Shown here piece by piece: positions 16,659 to 25,270 of a stretch of DNA of 64,000 bases. The position numbers and the translations under genes are program-made. The DNA lies in NCBI GenBank assembly GCA_963808705.1, contig CAWEHB010000005.1, forward strand, positions 434,001 to 498,000, read 5' to 3'. The stretch is from JASHPR01 sp963808705. GTDB lineage: Bacteria > Actinomycetota > Actinomycetes > Streptosporangiales > Streptosporangiaceae. Position 1 is the stretch's first letter. Each line of letters opens with the position of its first letter. The notes beneath the pieces were generated by a model. The model saw nothing but the letters and a program-made list of their open reading frames with translations, was not told the origin of the DNA and made no database searches.

Positions 16659-18503
16659 ATGACCGTGCAGACCCTGGACGATATCCGCGAACTGGCCCAG
16701 CAACTCCGGGTCGACTCGATCCGGTGCAGCACCGCGGCCGGATCCGGCCACCCGACGTCGAGCATGTCGGCCGCTGACGTGATGGCCGTGCTGCTGACCC
16801 GGCACCTGCGCTACGACTGGCAGCGGCCGGACGATCCGGCCAACGACCACCTGATCTTTTCCAAGGGGCACGCGTCCCCGTTGCTCTACTCGATGTTCAA
16901 GGCGGCGGGCGTGGTCTCCGACGACGAGCTGATGACCGGGTACCGGCGATTCGGCTCCCGGCTGGAGGGCCACCCCACCCCGGTGCTGCCCTGGGTCGAC
17001 GTGGCCACGGGCTCGCTCGGCCAGGGGCTGCCGGATGGCGTCGGCGTCGCCCTGGCCGGCAAGTACCTCGACGAGCTGCCGTACCGCGTCTGGGTGCTCT
17101 GCGGTGACAGCGAGATGGCCGAAGGATCGATGTGGGAGGCGTTCGACAAGGCCGCTTACTACAAGCTGGACAACCTGACCGCGATCGTCGACGTGAACCG
17201 CCTCGGCCAGCGCGGCCCGACCGAGCTGGGCTGGGACCTGGATGCGTACGCCAAGCGGGTCGAGGCGTTCGGCTGCCACGCCATCCCCATCGACGGGCAT
17301 GACCTCGGCGAGATCGACAAGGCGCTCGGCCGGGTGGCCGAATCGGACCGGCCCACGGTGATCCTGGCCCGCACCCGCAAGGGCCGCGGGTTCGACGAGG
17401 TCGAGGACCGCGAGGGCTGGCACGGCCGGCCGCTGCCCGCGGAGATGGCCGAGCGGGCCATCGTCGAGCTGGGCGGGGAACGCCACCTCACGGTCAGCGG
17501 GCCGCGGCCGGAAGCCGGGTCCCCCCGGACCCGGCCCAGCGGCGAGGTGAGCCTGCCCCGCTACGAGCTGGGCGCCAAGGTCGCCACCCGGCTGGCCTTC
17601 GGCCAGGCGCTGGCCGCGATCGGCGCCCGCCCGGACGTCGTCGCGCTCGACGGAGAGGTCGGCAACTCCACGCACGCCGAGGAATTCGCCAAGAAATACC
17701 CGGAACGCTACTTCGAGATGTTCATCGCCGAGCAGCAGCTGGTCGCCACCGCCGTCGGCCTGTCCGTCCGCGGATACGTCCCGTTCGCCGCCACCTTCGC
17801 TGCGTTCTTTTCCCGGGCCTACGACTTCATCCGGATGTCGGCCATCTCCGCGGCGAACATCCGGCTGTCCGGGTCCCATGCCGGGGTCGAGATCGGCGCC
17901 GACGGCCCGTCGCAGATGGCCCTCGAAGACCTCGCGATGATGCGGGCCGTGCACGGGTCCACGGTCCTGTACCCGAGCGACGCCACGAGCGCGGCCTACC
18001 TGGTGCAGGAGATGGCCGAGCGCGGCGGCGTCGTCTACCTGCGCACCACCCGCGGCGCGTACCCGGTGCTGTACCCGCCGGACGAGTCCTTCCCGGTCGG
18101 CGGCGCGAAGGTCGTCCGGTCCGGCCCGGACGACCAGGTGACGCTGATCGGCGCCGGGGTGACCCTGCACAACTGCCTGGCCGCCGCGGACCGGCTCGGC
18201 CGCGACGGCATCCGGGCCCGGGTGGTGGACCTGTACTCGCTGAAGCCGATCGACACCGAGACGCTGCTCGCCGCCGCGGACGCGACCGGGGACCGGCTCG
18301 TCGTGGTCGAGGACCACTACCCGCAGGGCGGCATCGGCGGCGCGGTGCTCGAGGCGTTCAGCGACGCGGGCCGCCCGATCCGCATCAGCCACCTGGCGGT
18401 CAGCGGGCTGCCCGGCTCCGGGACCCCCGAGGAGCTCATGGAGGCGGCGGGGATCTCCGCCGGCCGGATCGCGCAGGCCGCCCGCGAGCTCCTCGGCGCC
18501 TGA
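16659..18503 (+). CDS. tkt: transketolase (animal-type, single chain)
   Basis: A complete 614-residue transketolase with GTAGGAG upstream of the ATG. The thiamine-diphosphate site is visible: the HPTSSMSAADVMAVL entry helix, SKGHASPLLYS, GSLGQGLPDG, and GDSEMAEGSMWEAFDKAAYY followed by the family Asn in IVDVNRLGQ. The pyrimidine domain has the glutamate region MFIAEQQLVATAVGLSVRG. Its length and these segments fit the shorter animal/archaeal-like class rather than the ~700-residue classical bacterial enzyme. It moves two-carbon units in the pentose phosphate pathway. No transaldolase or other pentose-phosphate gene is nearby. Confidence 0.95.
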   Translation: MTVQTLDDIRELAQQLRVDSIRCSTAAGSGHPTSSMSAADVMAVLLTRHLRYDWQRPDDPANDHLIFSKGHASPLLYSMFKAAGVVSDDELMTGYRRFGSRLEGHPTPVLPWVDVATGSLGQGLPDGVGVALAGKYLDELPYRVWVLCGDSEMAEGSMWEAFDKAAYYKLDNLTAIVDVNRLGQRGPTELGWDLDAYAKRVEAFGCHAIPIDGHDLGEIDKALGRVAESDRPTVILARTRKGRGFDEVEDREGWHGRPLPAEMAERAIVELGGERHLTVSGPRPEAGSPRTRPSGEVSLPRYELGAKVATRLAFGQALAAIGARPDVVALDGEVGNSTHAEEFAKKYPERYFEMFIAEQQLVATAVGLSVRGYVPFAATFAAFFSRAYDFIRMSAISAANIRLSGSHAGVEIGADGPSQMALEDLAMMRAVHGSTVLYPSDATSAAYLVQEMAERGGVVYLRTTRGAYPVLYPPDESFPVGGAKVVRSGPDDQVTLIGAGVTLHNCLAAADRLGRDGIRARVVDLYSLKPIDTETLLAAADATGDRLVVVEDHYPQGGIGGAVLEAFSDAGRPIRISHLAVSGLPGSGTPEELMEAAGISAGRIAQAARELLGA

Positions 18504-18553
18504 GCCGGCCGGCTGATCCGGCCGGCTGACCCTGCGGCCGGGTTACCCGGCCG
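18503..18553. terminator. double hairpin between convergent genes
   Basis: Two perfect stems follow each other: AGCCGGCCGG/CCGGCCGGCT with a 5-base loop, then CGGCCGGG/CCCGGCCG with a 3-base loop, which overlaps the stop of the convergent gene. There is no U-tract, as usual in actinomycetes. It probably stops transcription from both sides. Confidence 0.65.
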
Positions 18554-19727
18554 ACCCGCGGCGGAGCAGGGCGGCCGCTGGCTCGCCGGCCAGCGGCCCG
18601 GCGCGGTCCGGCAGTTCCACCACGATCGCGTCCTGGTGCAGCGCGGCCCAGACCAGGCCGTCCTCCAGCGGCACCTCGACGCCGGTGTCAGGGTCGCCGA
18701 CCAGGAACTCGGTCGGGCGGATCCCGATGCGGTAGCTGCTGCCGGGGTCAGCGTCCCGGGACACGTCCGCCGCCACCAGCAGCACGGCGACCTGCTGCTC
18801 GGCCAGTTGCTCCGCGACGGCACCGATGCCGCGCACCGCGGCCGGGCTGGGCCCCTGGGCGAGCGAGGCCACCTGATCTGCGACCGCGCCGATGGCCGCG
18901 GCGGTGATCTCGTCGAGCGCGGCGCCGATCGCGGCCGCGATGTGATTGTCGAGGCCGTCGACATGGCGGGCGCCCGCGACGGTGGTGATCGGCCCGAGCG
19001 AGTCCGGCAGGTGGGCCCCGATGGCGTCGAGAATGTGCTGGTCACCCGCGCCGAGGATGACGTGCGCGGCCACGCTGTCCGCGGCCTGGGACACGCGCCC
19101 GGCCACGAACTCGGCGTTCCGCTGGCCGCCGCTTTCCGGCTCGCTGTCGGTCACGTGCCGCTCGCCGTGCAGCTGCGCGGGCGGCCGGTCCGGATGCGGA
19201 TCGTGCTGCGCGCCGGAACGGTGGTCCGCGGGGAACCGCCGGGCGGGCAGCTGGTCGCCGCCGGCGTGCGCGACGACGTCGGTGCCGTGCCGGTCGGCCA
19301 GCACCACCACGTAGGCCGGCCGCCGCGCCGCGGCGGCCGCCGCCTGCAGCAGGTGCGGCAGCGGGCCTAGCCGCACCCCGCCCGGGCCGGCCCCTGGGGC
19401 GAGCCACCGCGCGAGCAGGACCTCGCCGTGCGCCGCGACCACGACGCGCGTGCCGCCGGCCGCGCGGGTGCCGCCCGCCAGCGCATCCCCGGCCCCGCCG
19501 GACAGCGCCAGGACCGTGGCCCGGTCGGCGCCGAGTCGGCTGGCCTCGCGGACGGCGTCAGCCCAGGCGACATCCCACGCCTGCGGCTGGCCGGCTGGCT
19601 GGGCCAGCACCGGGACGGTGGCGGTCACCACGAGGCCGGTTGCGTCCGGCTGGAGGGCGCGCAGCCCGGGATCCAGCTGCAGCCGGCCGAGCCTGAGCAG
19701 CGGAAGCGTGATCATCGCGTCTGCCAT
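18543..19727 (-). CDS. Rv2629/Balon-type eRF1-like ribosome factor
   Basis: A 394-residue protein resembling the actinobacterial Rv2629/MSMEG_1130 group, which has bacterial eRF1-domain-2-like (baeRF/Vms1-like) architecture. Visible are the N-terminal strand-rich domain (VVTATVPVLAQPAG), the central Rossmann-like part with AYVVVLADRHGTDVV and FVAGRVSQAADSVAAHVILG, and the C-terminal domain VAVLLVAADVSRDADP...GLVWAALHQDAIVVELPD. Members of this family related to Balon bind the ribosomal A site during dormancy. The assignment is from sequence pattern, not search. A peptidyl-tRNA hydrolase role is the alternative. It is convergent with transketolase. Confidence 0.7.
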   Translation of the reverse strand: MADAMITLPLLRLGRLQLDPGLRALQPDATGLVVTATVPVLAQPAGQPQAWDVAWADAVREASRLGADRATVLALSGGAGDALAGGTRAAGGTRVVVAAHGEVLLARWLAPGAGPGGVRLGPLPHLLQAAAAAARRPAYVVVLADRHGTDVVAHAGGDQLPARRFPADHRSGAQHDPHPDRPPAQLHGERHVTDSEPESGGQRNAEFVAGRVSQAADSVAAHVILGAGDQHILDAIGAHLPDSLGPITTVAGARHVDGLDNHIAAAIGAALDEITAAAIGAVADQVASLAQGPSPAAVRGIGAVAEQLAEQQVAVLLVAADVSRDADPGSSYRIGIRPTEFLVGDPDTGVEVPLEDGLVWAALHQDAIVVELPDRAGPLAGEPAAALLRRGSAG

Positions 19728-19873
19728 GGTCCCATCTCAGCCAGGCCGCGGCCGGACAACGCCGGGGTGTGCCGCCGCGTCCCCGCACCGGTCCTGGGGC
19801 GGCGCGTCGCGGGACGGTAACGTCACCAGCGCGATCGAGTGGGCGTCACTCGTCTGGGGATGGGACCGAAGCG

Positions 19874-20578
19874 ATGGCGATCTTTGTCCTGGTGCACGGG
19901 GCGTGGGGCGGCGCACACGGCTCCCGCAAGGTCCGCGGCCCGCTCTGGCAGGCCGGACACGAGGTTTTCACGCCGAGCCTGACCGGCATCGGTGAGCGCG
20001 CCCACCTCACCAGCCCCCAGGTCTGCCTGACCACCCACGTCGCCGACGTCGTCAACACCGTCCTGTACGAAGATCTCCGCGACGTCGTGCTCCTCGGCTT
20101 CTCGTACGGGGGGTTCGTGGTCACCGGGGCGCTGGAGCACATTGGCGACCGGGTCCGGCACCTGGTCTACCTCGACGCCTTCGTGCCCGGTGACGGCGAC
20201 CGGGTCGACAGCCTCACCGGGAACGCGGCCGGCCGCGGCATAATCGGGCCGGGCAGCGACTGGCTGGTGGCGCCGATGCCCCGCGAGTTCGACGACCCGG
20301 CCGAGGCGGCGTGGGCCAGCGCGCGGCGCACGCCGCAGCCGGTCGGCTGCTTCACCGAGCCGGTCCGGCTGGTGCGCCCGCTGGAGGGCTACCCGTTCAC
20401 GCGCACCTACATCAAGGCGACCGGGGAGCCCAGGCCAGAGCCTGGCGGGCCGTTCTGGGCCGCCGCCGACCGGGCCCGGCACTCACCCGCCTGGCGCTAC
20501 CGGGAGATCGCCACCAACCACATGATTCCCAGCAACCGGCCCGATGACCTGGCCCGCCTGCTGCTGGAACTGACCTGA
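19874..20578 (+). CDS. alpha/beta hydrolase
   Basis: A 234-residue alpha/beta-fold hydrolase close to the plant esterase/hydroxynitrile-lyase-like group. The oxyanion segment is LVHGAWGGAHG, the nucleophile elbow is GFSYGG, the acid follows in the LDAFVPGDGD region, and the catalytic His is in IATNHMIP near the end. All triad positions are present. The start ATG lacks a strong ribosome site. It stands alone; the substrate is unknown. Confidence 0.88.
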   Translation: MAIFVLVHGAWGGAHGSRKVRGPLWQAGHEVFTPSLTGIGERAHLTSPQVCLTTHVADVVNTVLYEDLRDVVLLGFSYGGFVVTGALEHIGDRVRHLVYLDAFVPGDGDRVDSLTGNAAGRGIIGPGSDWLVAPMPREFDDPAEAAWASARRTPQPVGCFTEPVRLVRPLEGYPFTRTYIKATGEPRPEPGGPFWAAADRARHSPAWRYREIATNHMIPSNRPDDLARLLLELT

Positions 20579-20810
20579 GACGCCCCACGGACGGCCGCTG
20601 CGCCGCGCGCCCTCCCCGAAGCCCCGGGGTCCCCCCGAGGTTTCCTTATCTCTGCCGGGCCCGCCCGGGGCCCCGCTACGCGGGACACAATCACCCCCGG
20701 TGGCACAGGCAGGAAGCTACGCGAGGGAGGAATCAGCACGCGACAAGTCGAAACCGGGCGGAGGCCAGCACGCCGGTTCCCGGCCGGCTTCGACTGTGAC
20801 TACTGCGATG

Positions 20811-20856
20811 CCCTGGCAGTTCCCTGGACGGTTCCCTGCCGGGCTATCTGCCAGGG
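20811..20856. terminator. inverted repeat at end of small GntR gene
   Basis: CCCTGGCAG and CTGCCAGGG form a perfect 9-bp stem across a 28-base loop that overlaps the GntR-type stop codon. It could end that minus-strand transcript. The ~230 bases between here and the alpha/beta hydrolase stop hold another imperfect inverted repeat (AGTCGAAACCGG with CCGGCTTCGACT) and no convincing gene. Confidence 0.4.
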
Positions 20857-21095
20857 CTCTTGACGAATGTGCCCTTGGCCGGAAGGGTCACGGCCAGCCC
20901 GCGGCGCCGTAGCTCCTCCACGGCGCGCCGTGCGGTCCCGACGGCAACACGGTACTCGGCGGCTAGATCGCGCTCGCCCGGCAGCCGGGAGCCGACACCG
21001 GCCTGGAACTGCGCGGCCTGATGCAGGACGATCACGCCGCCCGGCTCCGGTCGTAAACCCTCGCGGCCGGGCGCGAGTACCGCATAGACGTACAA
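20844..21095 (-). CDS. small GntR-type winged-helix regulator
   Basis: An 83-residue protein that is little more than a GntR winged helix: GSRLPGERDLAAEYRVAVGT (recognition region) and ARRAVEELRRRGLAVTLPAK, then GTFVKSPGR. Such short, effector-domain-free GntR proteins are common in streptomycete-like actinomycetes. The N-terminus YVYAVLAPGREGL is degenerate compared with relatives, and the only plausible in-frame start is a TTG without a good ribosome site, so the 5' end may be damaged. It is divergent from the ArsR tail and SRPBCC gene. Confidence 0.65.
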   Translation of the reverse strand: MYVYAVLAPGREGLRPEPGGVIVLHQAAQFQAGVGSRLPGERDLAAEYRVAVGTARRAVEELRRRGLAVTLPAKGTFVKSPGR

Positions 21096-21140
21096 TGCGC
21101 TACCGCGACTTGCTGTCCCGCCTCGGCCCGGCCCTGGACG

Positions 21141-21266
21141 GCCCCAGCGCCGCTCGCCGAGGTCGATGAATGGCTGGGCCGGTACCGGGCCTTGTGGGAG
21201 CAGCGGCTGGATGCCCTGCACACCGAGGTGGCCCGGGGGAAACGCGAGCGAAGGGGCACCAGATGA
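21141..21266 (+). pseudogene. ArsR-family regulator, only the C-terminal tail left
   Basis: About 40 codons read PLAEVDEWLGRYRALWEQRL followed by DALHTEVARGKRERRGTR and a TGA. This is the typical last helix of ArsR regulators that pair with AHSA1/SRPBCC proteins. The TGA overlaps the ATG of the SRPBCC gene (ATGA), the usual coupling of such pairs. No winged helix or start codon lies upstream, where unrelated sequence and a divergent GntR gene are found. The front two thirds have been deleted. Confidence 0.75.
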
Positions 21267-21796
21267 CCAGCAATGCACGTGGGGGTATCCGTATCCTGGG
21301 CAGCCTGCGATCAGCAGACGGCCAGGGCGTCGTGCGCATGGAGGACCGCTTCGACACCGATATCGACGATGTGTGGCCGGCACTTACCGATGCCGGCCGT
21401 CTGGCCCGCTGGTACGGCGAGGTAGAGGGCGACCTGCGCCTGGGCGGTGAGTTTCGCGCACGCCTTTTTGCCAGCGGATGGGAAGGCACCGGGCGGGTGG
21501 ACGCGTGCGAGCCCTCGCGGCGGCTGCTGCTTACGATGCGCGATGCCGACCCTCAGCCGGGTCAGCCGGACGAGACGGTCATCGAGGCCACGCTGGCCGC
21601 CCGCGGCGACCAGACCATCCTGATCGTCGAGGAACGGGGCATGCCCCTGGACCTGCTCGCCGCCTACGGGGCCGGGATCCAGGTCCATGTCGAGGATCTC
21701 GCCGCCCACCTCGCCGGGCGTGAGCGCTGCGACGCTGAGGCGCGCTGGGCCGAGCTCATCCCTGTCTATCAGGACCTGGCGGCCGACGTCGGCTAG
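21263..21796 (+). CDS. SRPBCC (AHSA1-like) domain protein
   Basis: A 177-residue START-like protein. MEDRFDTDIDDVWPALTDAG and LARWYGEVEGDLRLGGEFRA are the N-terminal helix-grip features, followed by VDACEPSRRLLLTM and the long C-terminal helix LAAYGAGIQVHVEDLAAHLAG. It probably binds a hydrophobic ligand. Its ATG is inside the stop of the ArsR remnant, so it has lost its regulator and probably its normal promoter. Confidence 0.88.
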   Translation: MTSNARGGIRILGSLRSADGQGVVRMEDRFDTDIDDVWPALTDAGRLARWYGEVEGDLRLGGEFRARLFASGWEGTGRVDACEPSRRLLLTMRDADPQPGQPDETVIEATLAARGDQTILIVEERGMPLDLLAAYGAGIQVHVEDLAAHLAGRERCDAEARWAELIPVYQDLAADVG

Positions 21797-21943
21797 CACT
21801 GGCCGCTGCCGTTCGGGCTTTGACCTGGGCCTGAGCACGGCCGGGGAAGCGTTCTTGCGCAGCGCAGCTACCAGGATCAAGGAACCGGGCCGCCTGGGCG
21901 ACCTCCGGTCCGCTCCTGGTGGATCCGCTACCGATGTCCATCA

Positions 21944-21989
21944 ATCAACCACGATCAGGTGGCTTGATCAACCACGATCAGGTGGCTTG
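21944..21989. repeat. two exact tandem copies of a 23-bp unit
   Basis: A 23-bp unit beginning ATCAACCACGATCAGG is present twice head to tail. The second copy contains the stop codon and last codons of the PfpI-type gene. This looks like a recent tandem duplication of the gene's 3' boundary; the extra copy is outside the coding region. Confidence 0.9.
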
Positions 21990-22508
21990 CTGCTCCAGGG
22001 CGGCGAGGAGCGCCTTCATCCAGGGGCCGAGGTCGGCCGGGGTCCTGGCCGAGATCAGGTTGCCGTCGACCACGGTGGCCTGGTCGACCCAGTCGACCCC
22101 GGCGTTGACCATGTCGTCGCGGATGGCGCCCACGCTGGTCGCCCGGCGGCCCTTGAGGATCTTCGCCGAGATCGGCACCCAGCCCGCGTGGCAGATGAAC
22201 GCGACCGGCTTGCCCGCGCCGTCGAAGGCCCGCACCAGGTCCAGCACGGCTTCGGAGCGCCGCAGCTTGTCGGGCGCGTAGCCGCCCGGGATGACCAGGG
22301 CGTCGAAGTCGCCCTCGGTCACCTGGTCGACGGTCGTGTCGACGGCCACCGGCCCGTGGCCTTTCTTTCCGGTCACCGGATGGCCGTCGAGGCCGGCCAC
22401 GGTCACCGCGACGTCCTCCTCGACCAGCCGGTAGAGCGGGTACAGCAACTCCATGTCCTCGAAGTCGTCAGCGGCCAGAAGAAGCACCTTGCGTCCGGCG
22501 AGCACCAT
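21978..22508 (-). CDS. DJ-1/PfpI-family protein
   Basis: A 176-residue glutamine-amidotransferase-like protein. It has the strand KVLLLAADDFEDMELLYPLY, the glycine turn LVIPGGYAPDKLR and the nucleophile elbow VAFICHAGW with the reactive Cys and following His. The early Glu in FEDMELLYP completes the usual Glu/Cys/His pocket. Relatives include intracellular peptidases, chaperones and glyoxalase III-type deglycases; which applies is open. It follows the PIG-L gene by 72 bases on the same strand. Confidence 0.9.
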   Translation of the reverse strand: MVLAGRKVLLLAADDFEDMELLYPLYRLVEEDVAVTVAGLDGHPVTGKKGHGPVAVDTTVDQVTEGDFDALVIPGGYAPDKLRRSEAVLDLVRAFDGAGKPVAFICHAGWVPISAKILKGRRATSVGAIRDDMVNAGVDWVDQATVVDGNLISARTPADLGPWMKALLAALEQQAT

Positions 22509-22580
22509 GCCACCGACCCTACGCCCGCGTTGCTTCGCGGCCTGCCCCGGGCGGTCCGGGCCGGGCTAGCTCGGCGGCGC

Positions 22581-23285
22581 CTAGCCCATCGGGTAGCGGC
22601 GGAAGCCGACGGCGTATTCGCATCCGGCGCCCAGGCCGACGTAGCCGGCCATCTTCCGCAGGAACTCGTCGGGATCGAAGTCCCCGCCCAGGCCCTCAAG
22701 GTAGGCGCGGTGCTCGCGCAGCGAGGCAACGCCCGCCTCGATGGTCTCGGTGACGTCGGCAAAGTGGGTCGGGTTGCCGGTGCCCGCGACGTAGGCGTCG
22801 CGGATGGTCTGAGCGGCGGGCCCGGCCTCGGGGAACACCCACTCGTTGGCGGCGTCCCGGCAGGCGTCCAGCACCGCGAGCCCGACCGCGCGGTGGTCGG
22901 CGTGGTTGACCGGCCCGTCCTCGCCCCAGGTGAGGTCGAAGCTCTGGGTGATGACCACCTCGGGCTGCAGCCGGCGGAACGCGGCGGCCAGGTCGCGCCG
23001 CAGCGGCACCCCGTACTCCACCAGCCCGTCGGAATGGTCGAGGAACTCGACCTGGCTCACGCCCACCACCGCCGCGCTGCGCCGCTCCTCCTCCGCCCGC
23101 AGCAGCCCGACCCGGGCCGGGTCCATGCCGGCGATGCCGGCCTCGCCCCGGGTGGCCAGCAGATAGGCGACCTCCTTGCCCTGCCCGGTCCAGCGGGCCA
23201 CCGCGGCGGCCACCCCGTACTCGAGGTCGTCGGGGTGTGCGACCACGGCCACGGCCCTGGTCCAGTCCTCTGGTATCGGCTGCAT
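22581..23285 (-). CDS. PIG-L/LmbE-family deacetylase
   Basis: A 234-residue metal-dependent N-acetylglucosaminyl deacetylase-fold protein. The zinc motif AHPDDLE comes early, and the second site is PVNHADHRAVGLAVLDAC. The family includes the mycothiol enzymes MshB and Mca, but the sequence is shorter than MshB and lacks its long C-terminal part. It is more likely a deacetylase for another sugar or amide. It is divergent from a methyltransferase gene. Confidence 0.88.
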   Translation of the reverse strand: MQPIPEDWTRAVAVVAHPDDLEYGVAAAVARWTGQGKEVAYLLATRGEAGIAGMDPARVGLLRAEEERRSAAVVGVSQVEFLDHSDGLVEYGVPLRRDLAAAFRRLQPEVVITQSFDLTWGEDGPVNHADHRAVGLAVLDACRDAANEWVFPEAGPAAQTIRDAYVAGTGNPTHFADVTETIEAGVASLREHRAYLEGLGGDFDPDEFLRKMAGYVGLGAGCEYAVGFRRYPMG

Positions 23286-23403
23286 CGATCCCGCCCCTCT
23301 TCTCCGCCGGCCACTGATGGCCGGGCCGTTCCTAGGGTGCATCATGGCGATGCTGCAGGCATCCATGATCTCCGGGGTAGTAGTCCCCGGCTGGGAGGAC
23401 GGC

Positions 23404-24006
23404 ATGGTCACACCCGCGCCAGGCTGGGACGCGGCATACGAGGCGAGCGTGCCCGCGCCGTGGGACATCGGCCGGCCGCAGCCGGCGTTCGTCCGCCTGG
23501 CGGACCGCGGCCTGCTGTGCCGGCGGGTACTCGACTCGGGCTGCGGCACCGGGGAGCACACGCTGCTGGCCGCGGCCCGGGGCGCCGACGCGGTGGGCGT
23601 CGACATCTCGGCGCGGGCCATCGAGCAGGCGCGCGGCAAGGCCGCCGACCGGGGCCTCGCGGCCCGGTTCGAGGTCGGCGACGTGCTGAGCCTCGGCCAG
23701 CTCGGCCTGACCTTCGACACGGTCATCGACAGCGGGGTGTTCCACGTCTTCGACGACGCCGACCGAGCCAGCTACGTCGCCAGCCTGGCGTCGGCACTGC
23801 GGTCCGGCGGCGCCTGCTACCTGATGTGCTTCAGCGACCGCCAGCCCGGCACCTTCGGCCCGCGCCGGGTTCGCGAGGACGAGCTGCGCGACGCCTTCCG
23901 CGACGGCTGGTCGGTCATCGACATCACCGCCGACACCTTCGACCTCAGCCCCGGATTCGGCGCGGCCGCGGCGCAAGCCTGGCTGGCCACCATCCGCCGG
24001 CTCTGA
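23404..24006 (+). CDS. class I SAM methyltransferase (TehB/TPMT-like)
   Basis: A 200-residue methyltransferase with GGGAGGAC before the ATG. It starts with APGWDAAYEASVPAPWDIGR, a feature of the thiopurine/tellurite group, then motif I VLDSGCGTGEHTLLAAARG and motif II VGVDISARAIEQARGKA. FDTVIDSGVFHVFDD is motif IV. It probably detoxifies small sulfur-, tellurium- or halide-containing compounds, or modifies a natural product. Confidence 0.88.
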   Translation: MVTPAPGWDAAYEASVPAPWDIGRPQPAFVRLADRGLLCRRVLDSGCGTGEHTLLAAARGADAVGVDISARAIEQARGKAADRGLAARFEVGDVLSLGQLGLTFDTVIDSGVFHVFDDADRASYVASLASALRSGGACYLMCFSDRQPGTFGPRRVREDELRDAFRDGWSVIDITADTFDLSPGFGAAAAQAWLATIRRL

Positions 24007-24041
24007 CGCAGGTCAGCGGTCTACCCGGGCCCAGGCCCCGG

Positions 24042-24248
24042 TCAGGGATCGACGCGCAGGCCGCGGGTGAGCTCGGCCGCTATCTGGTCCCGGGCCGGTT
24101 CCGGTACCTCGCTCGCGGGTCGCCGCCGACCAGCCCGAAAACGCGCGGCCCGCGCAGGCCCGGGTCGCTGACCCTCATGCACCCGCTCCCGCGGCGGCAG
24201 GTCCCGCCGGGCATTGTTGCGGCAGCTCAGGCACTCCGGCTCGGGCAT
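24042..24248 (-). pseudogene. HIT-family hydrolase with middle deleted
   Basis: The 5' part reads MPEPECLSCRNNARRDLPPR plus ERV, the usual zinc-cysteine start of actinobacterial HIT proteins. Shortly after, another frame reads SDPGLRGPRVFGLVGGDP, and the original frame then reads ASEVPEPARDQIAAELTRGL, which together match the normal C-terminal end. The central ~70 residues, including the HxHxH active site, are missing and the frame is disturbed. The product cannot be a HIT hydrolase. Confidence 0.65.
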
Positions 24249-24340
24249 GGCTCGCATTGTCTCGCATTGTTAGGCTGCCAGCAGGCGCTGGCCCGCGCCG
24301 TCGCGCCGGGACAGCCTTCCGGGCGTTCGAAGGGGGGGTC

Positions 24341-25123
24341 GTGCACAGCACCGTCGAGAACCTGGGGATCGTCTGGGCATCGGTCGACCGGCTGTGCTCG
24401 GGTCTGCCGGACCGCGACTGGGACCTGCCGACCGGGTGCCCGGGCTGGACCGTCAAGGACCACCTGTCACACCTGGTGGACTACGAGGCGCGCGCGCTCG
24501 GCCGCCCCGCCCCGGAGCACGACCCGGGCCCGCTGCCCCACCTGAAGAACGACATCGGCCGGTCCAACGAGATAGGCGTCGACGCCCGCCGGCCGGAGCC
24601 CGGCCCCGCGGTGCTCGAGGAGTTCCGGGAGGTGACGGCCGAGCGGCTGGCGCAGCTGGGGCGGCTGACCGAGCAGGGTCTCGCCGCGCAGACGATGACC
24701 CCGGCCGGGCCCGGAACCCTGGCTGACCTGCTCACCTTGCGGGTGATGGACAGCTGGAGCCACGAGCAGGACATCCGCCGCGCCGTCGGCCGCCCCGGCG
24801 ACGAGGACGGCCCGGCGGCCGCCGAGGCCCTGGACTATTTCATCCGCTTCCTGCCCTACGTCGTCGGCAAGCGGGCCGCGGCCCCGGAAGGGTCCAAGGT
24901 GGTCTTCCGCATCGGCGGGCAGAACCCGGTGCCGGTCGAGGTCGCCGGCGGCCGGGGGAGAGTCGCGGCCGATCCGGACGGCGCGACCGTGAGCCTGGAG
25001 ATTCCCGTGCCGAGCTTCGCGGCGCTGGCGTGCGGGCGCGGTGACGTGCCCGACGACGTCGTTATCACCGGCGATCGCGGACTCGGCCAGCGGGTGCTGG
25101 AGTCGATGGGCATCATGCCCTGA
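24341..25123 (+). CDS. maleylpyruvate isomerase-type, mycothiol-dependent protein
   Basis: A 260-residue DinB-fold protein starting at GTG after a strong G-rich ribosome site. The metal ligands are in GWTVKDHLSHLVDYEARALG and WSHEQDIRRAVG (His-Glu-His pattern), followed by the C-terminal MDMPI domain (VVFRIGGQNPVPVEV). Family members use mycothiol as a cofactor for isomerisation or detoxification, in line with an actinomycete host. No gentisate or salicylate genes are close, so the substrate is unknown. Confidence 0.88.
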   Translation: MHSTVENLGIVWASVDRLCSGLPDRDWDLPTGCPGWTVKDHLSHLVDYEARALGRPAPEHDPGPLPHLKNDIGRSNEIGVDARRPEPGPAVLEEFREVTAERLAQLGRLTEQGLAAQTMTPAGPGTLADLLTLRVMDSWSHEQDIRRAVGRPGDEDGPAAAEALDYFIRFLPYVVGKRAAAPEGSKVVFRIGGQNPVPVEVAGGRGRVAADPDGATVSLEIPVPSFAALACGRGDVPDDVVITGDRGLGQRVLESMGIMP

Positions 25124-25270
25124 TCGATCTGGCCGAGCAGGTTCGCGCTGATTGCGCCGCGGGCTCCTGCCGCCGCGCGGCCCCATAGCCGCGGGCCGGC
25201 TGGCGCGAAGGCGACGCCGCGTCGGCCGGGCCTGCGGCAGCGCCCGGCAGCGCGCGGGCAAGATGGACCA

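Noticed and set aside
20580..20843. Possible RNA gene or attachment site between the alpha/beta hydrolase and GntR genes
   Set aside because: Contains inverted repeats but no tRNA-like fold, integrase or flanking duplication could be recognised.
21687..24545. A 952-residue plus-strand frame
   Set aside because: It runs antisense or out of frame across the PfpI, PIG-L, methyltransferase and isomerase genes and has no recognisable domain; high GC makes such frames common.
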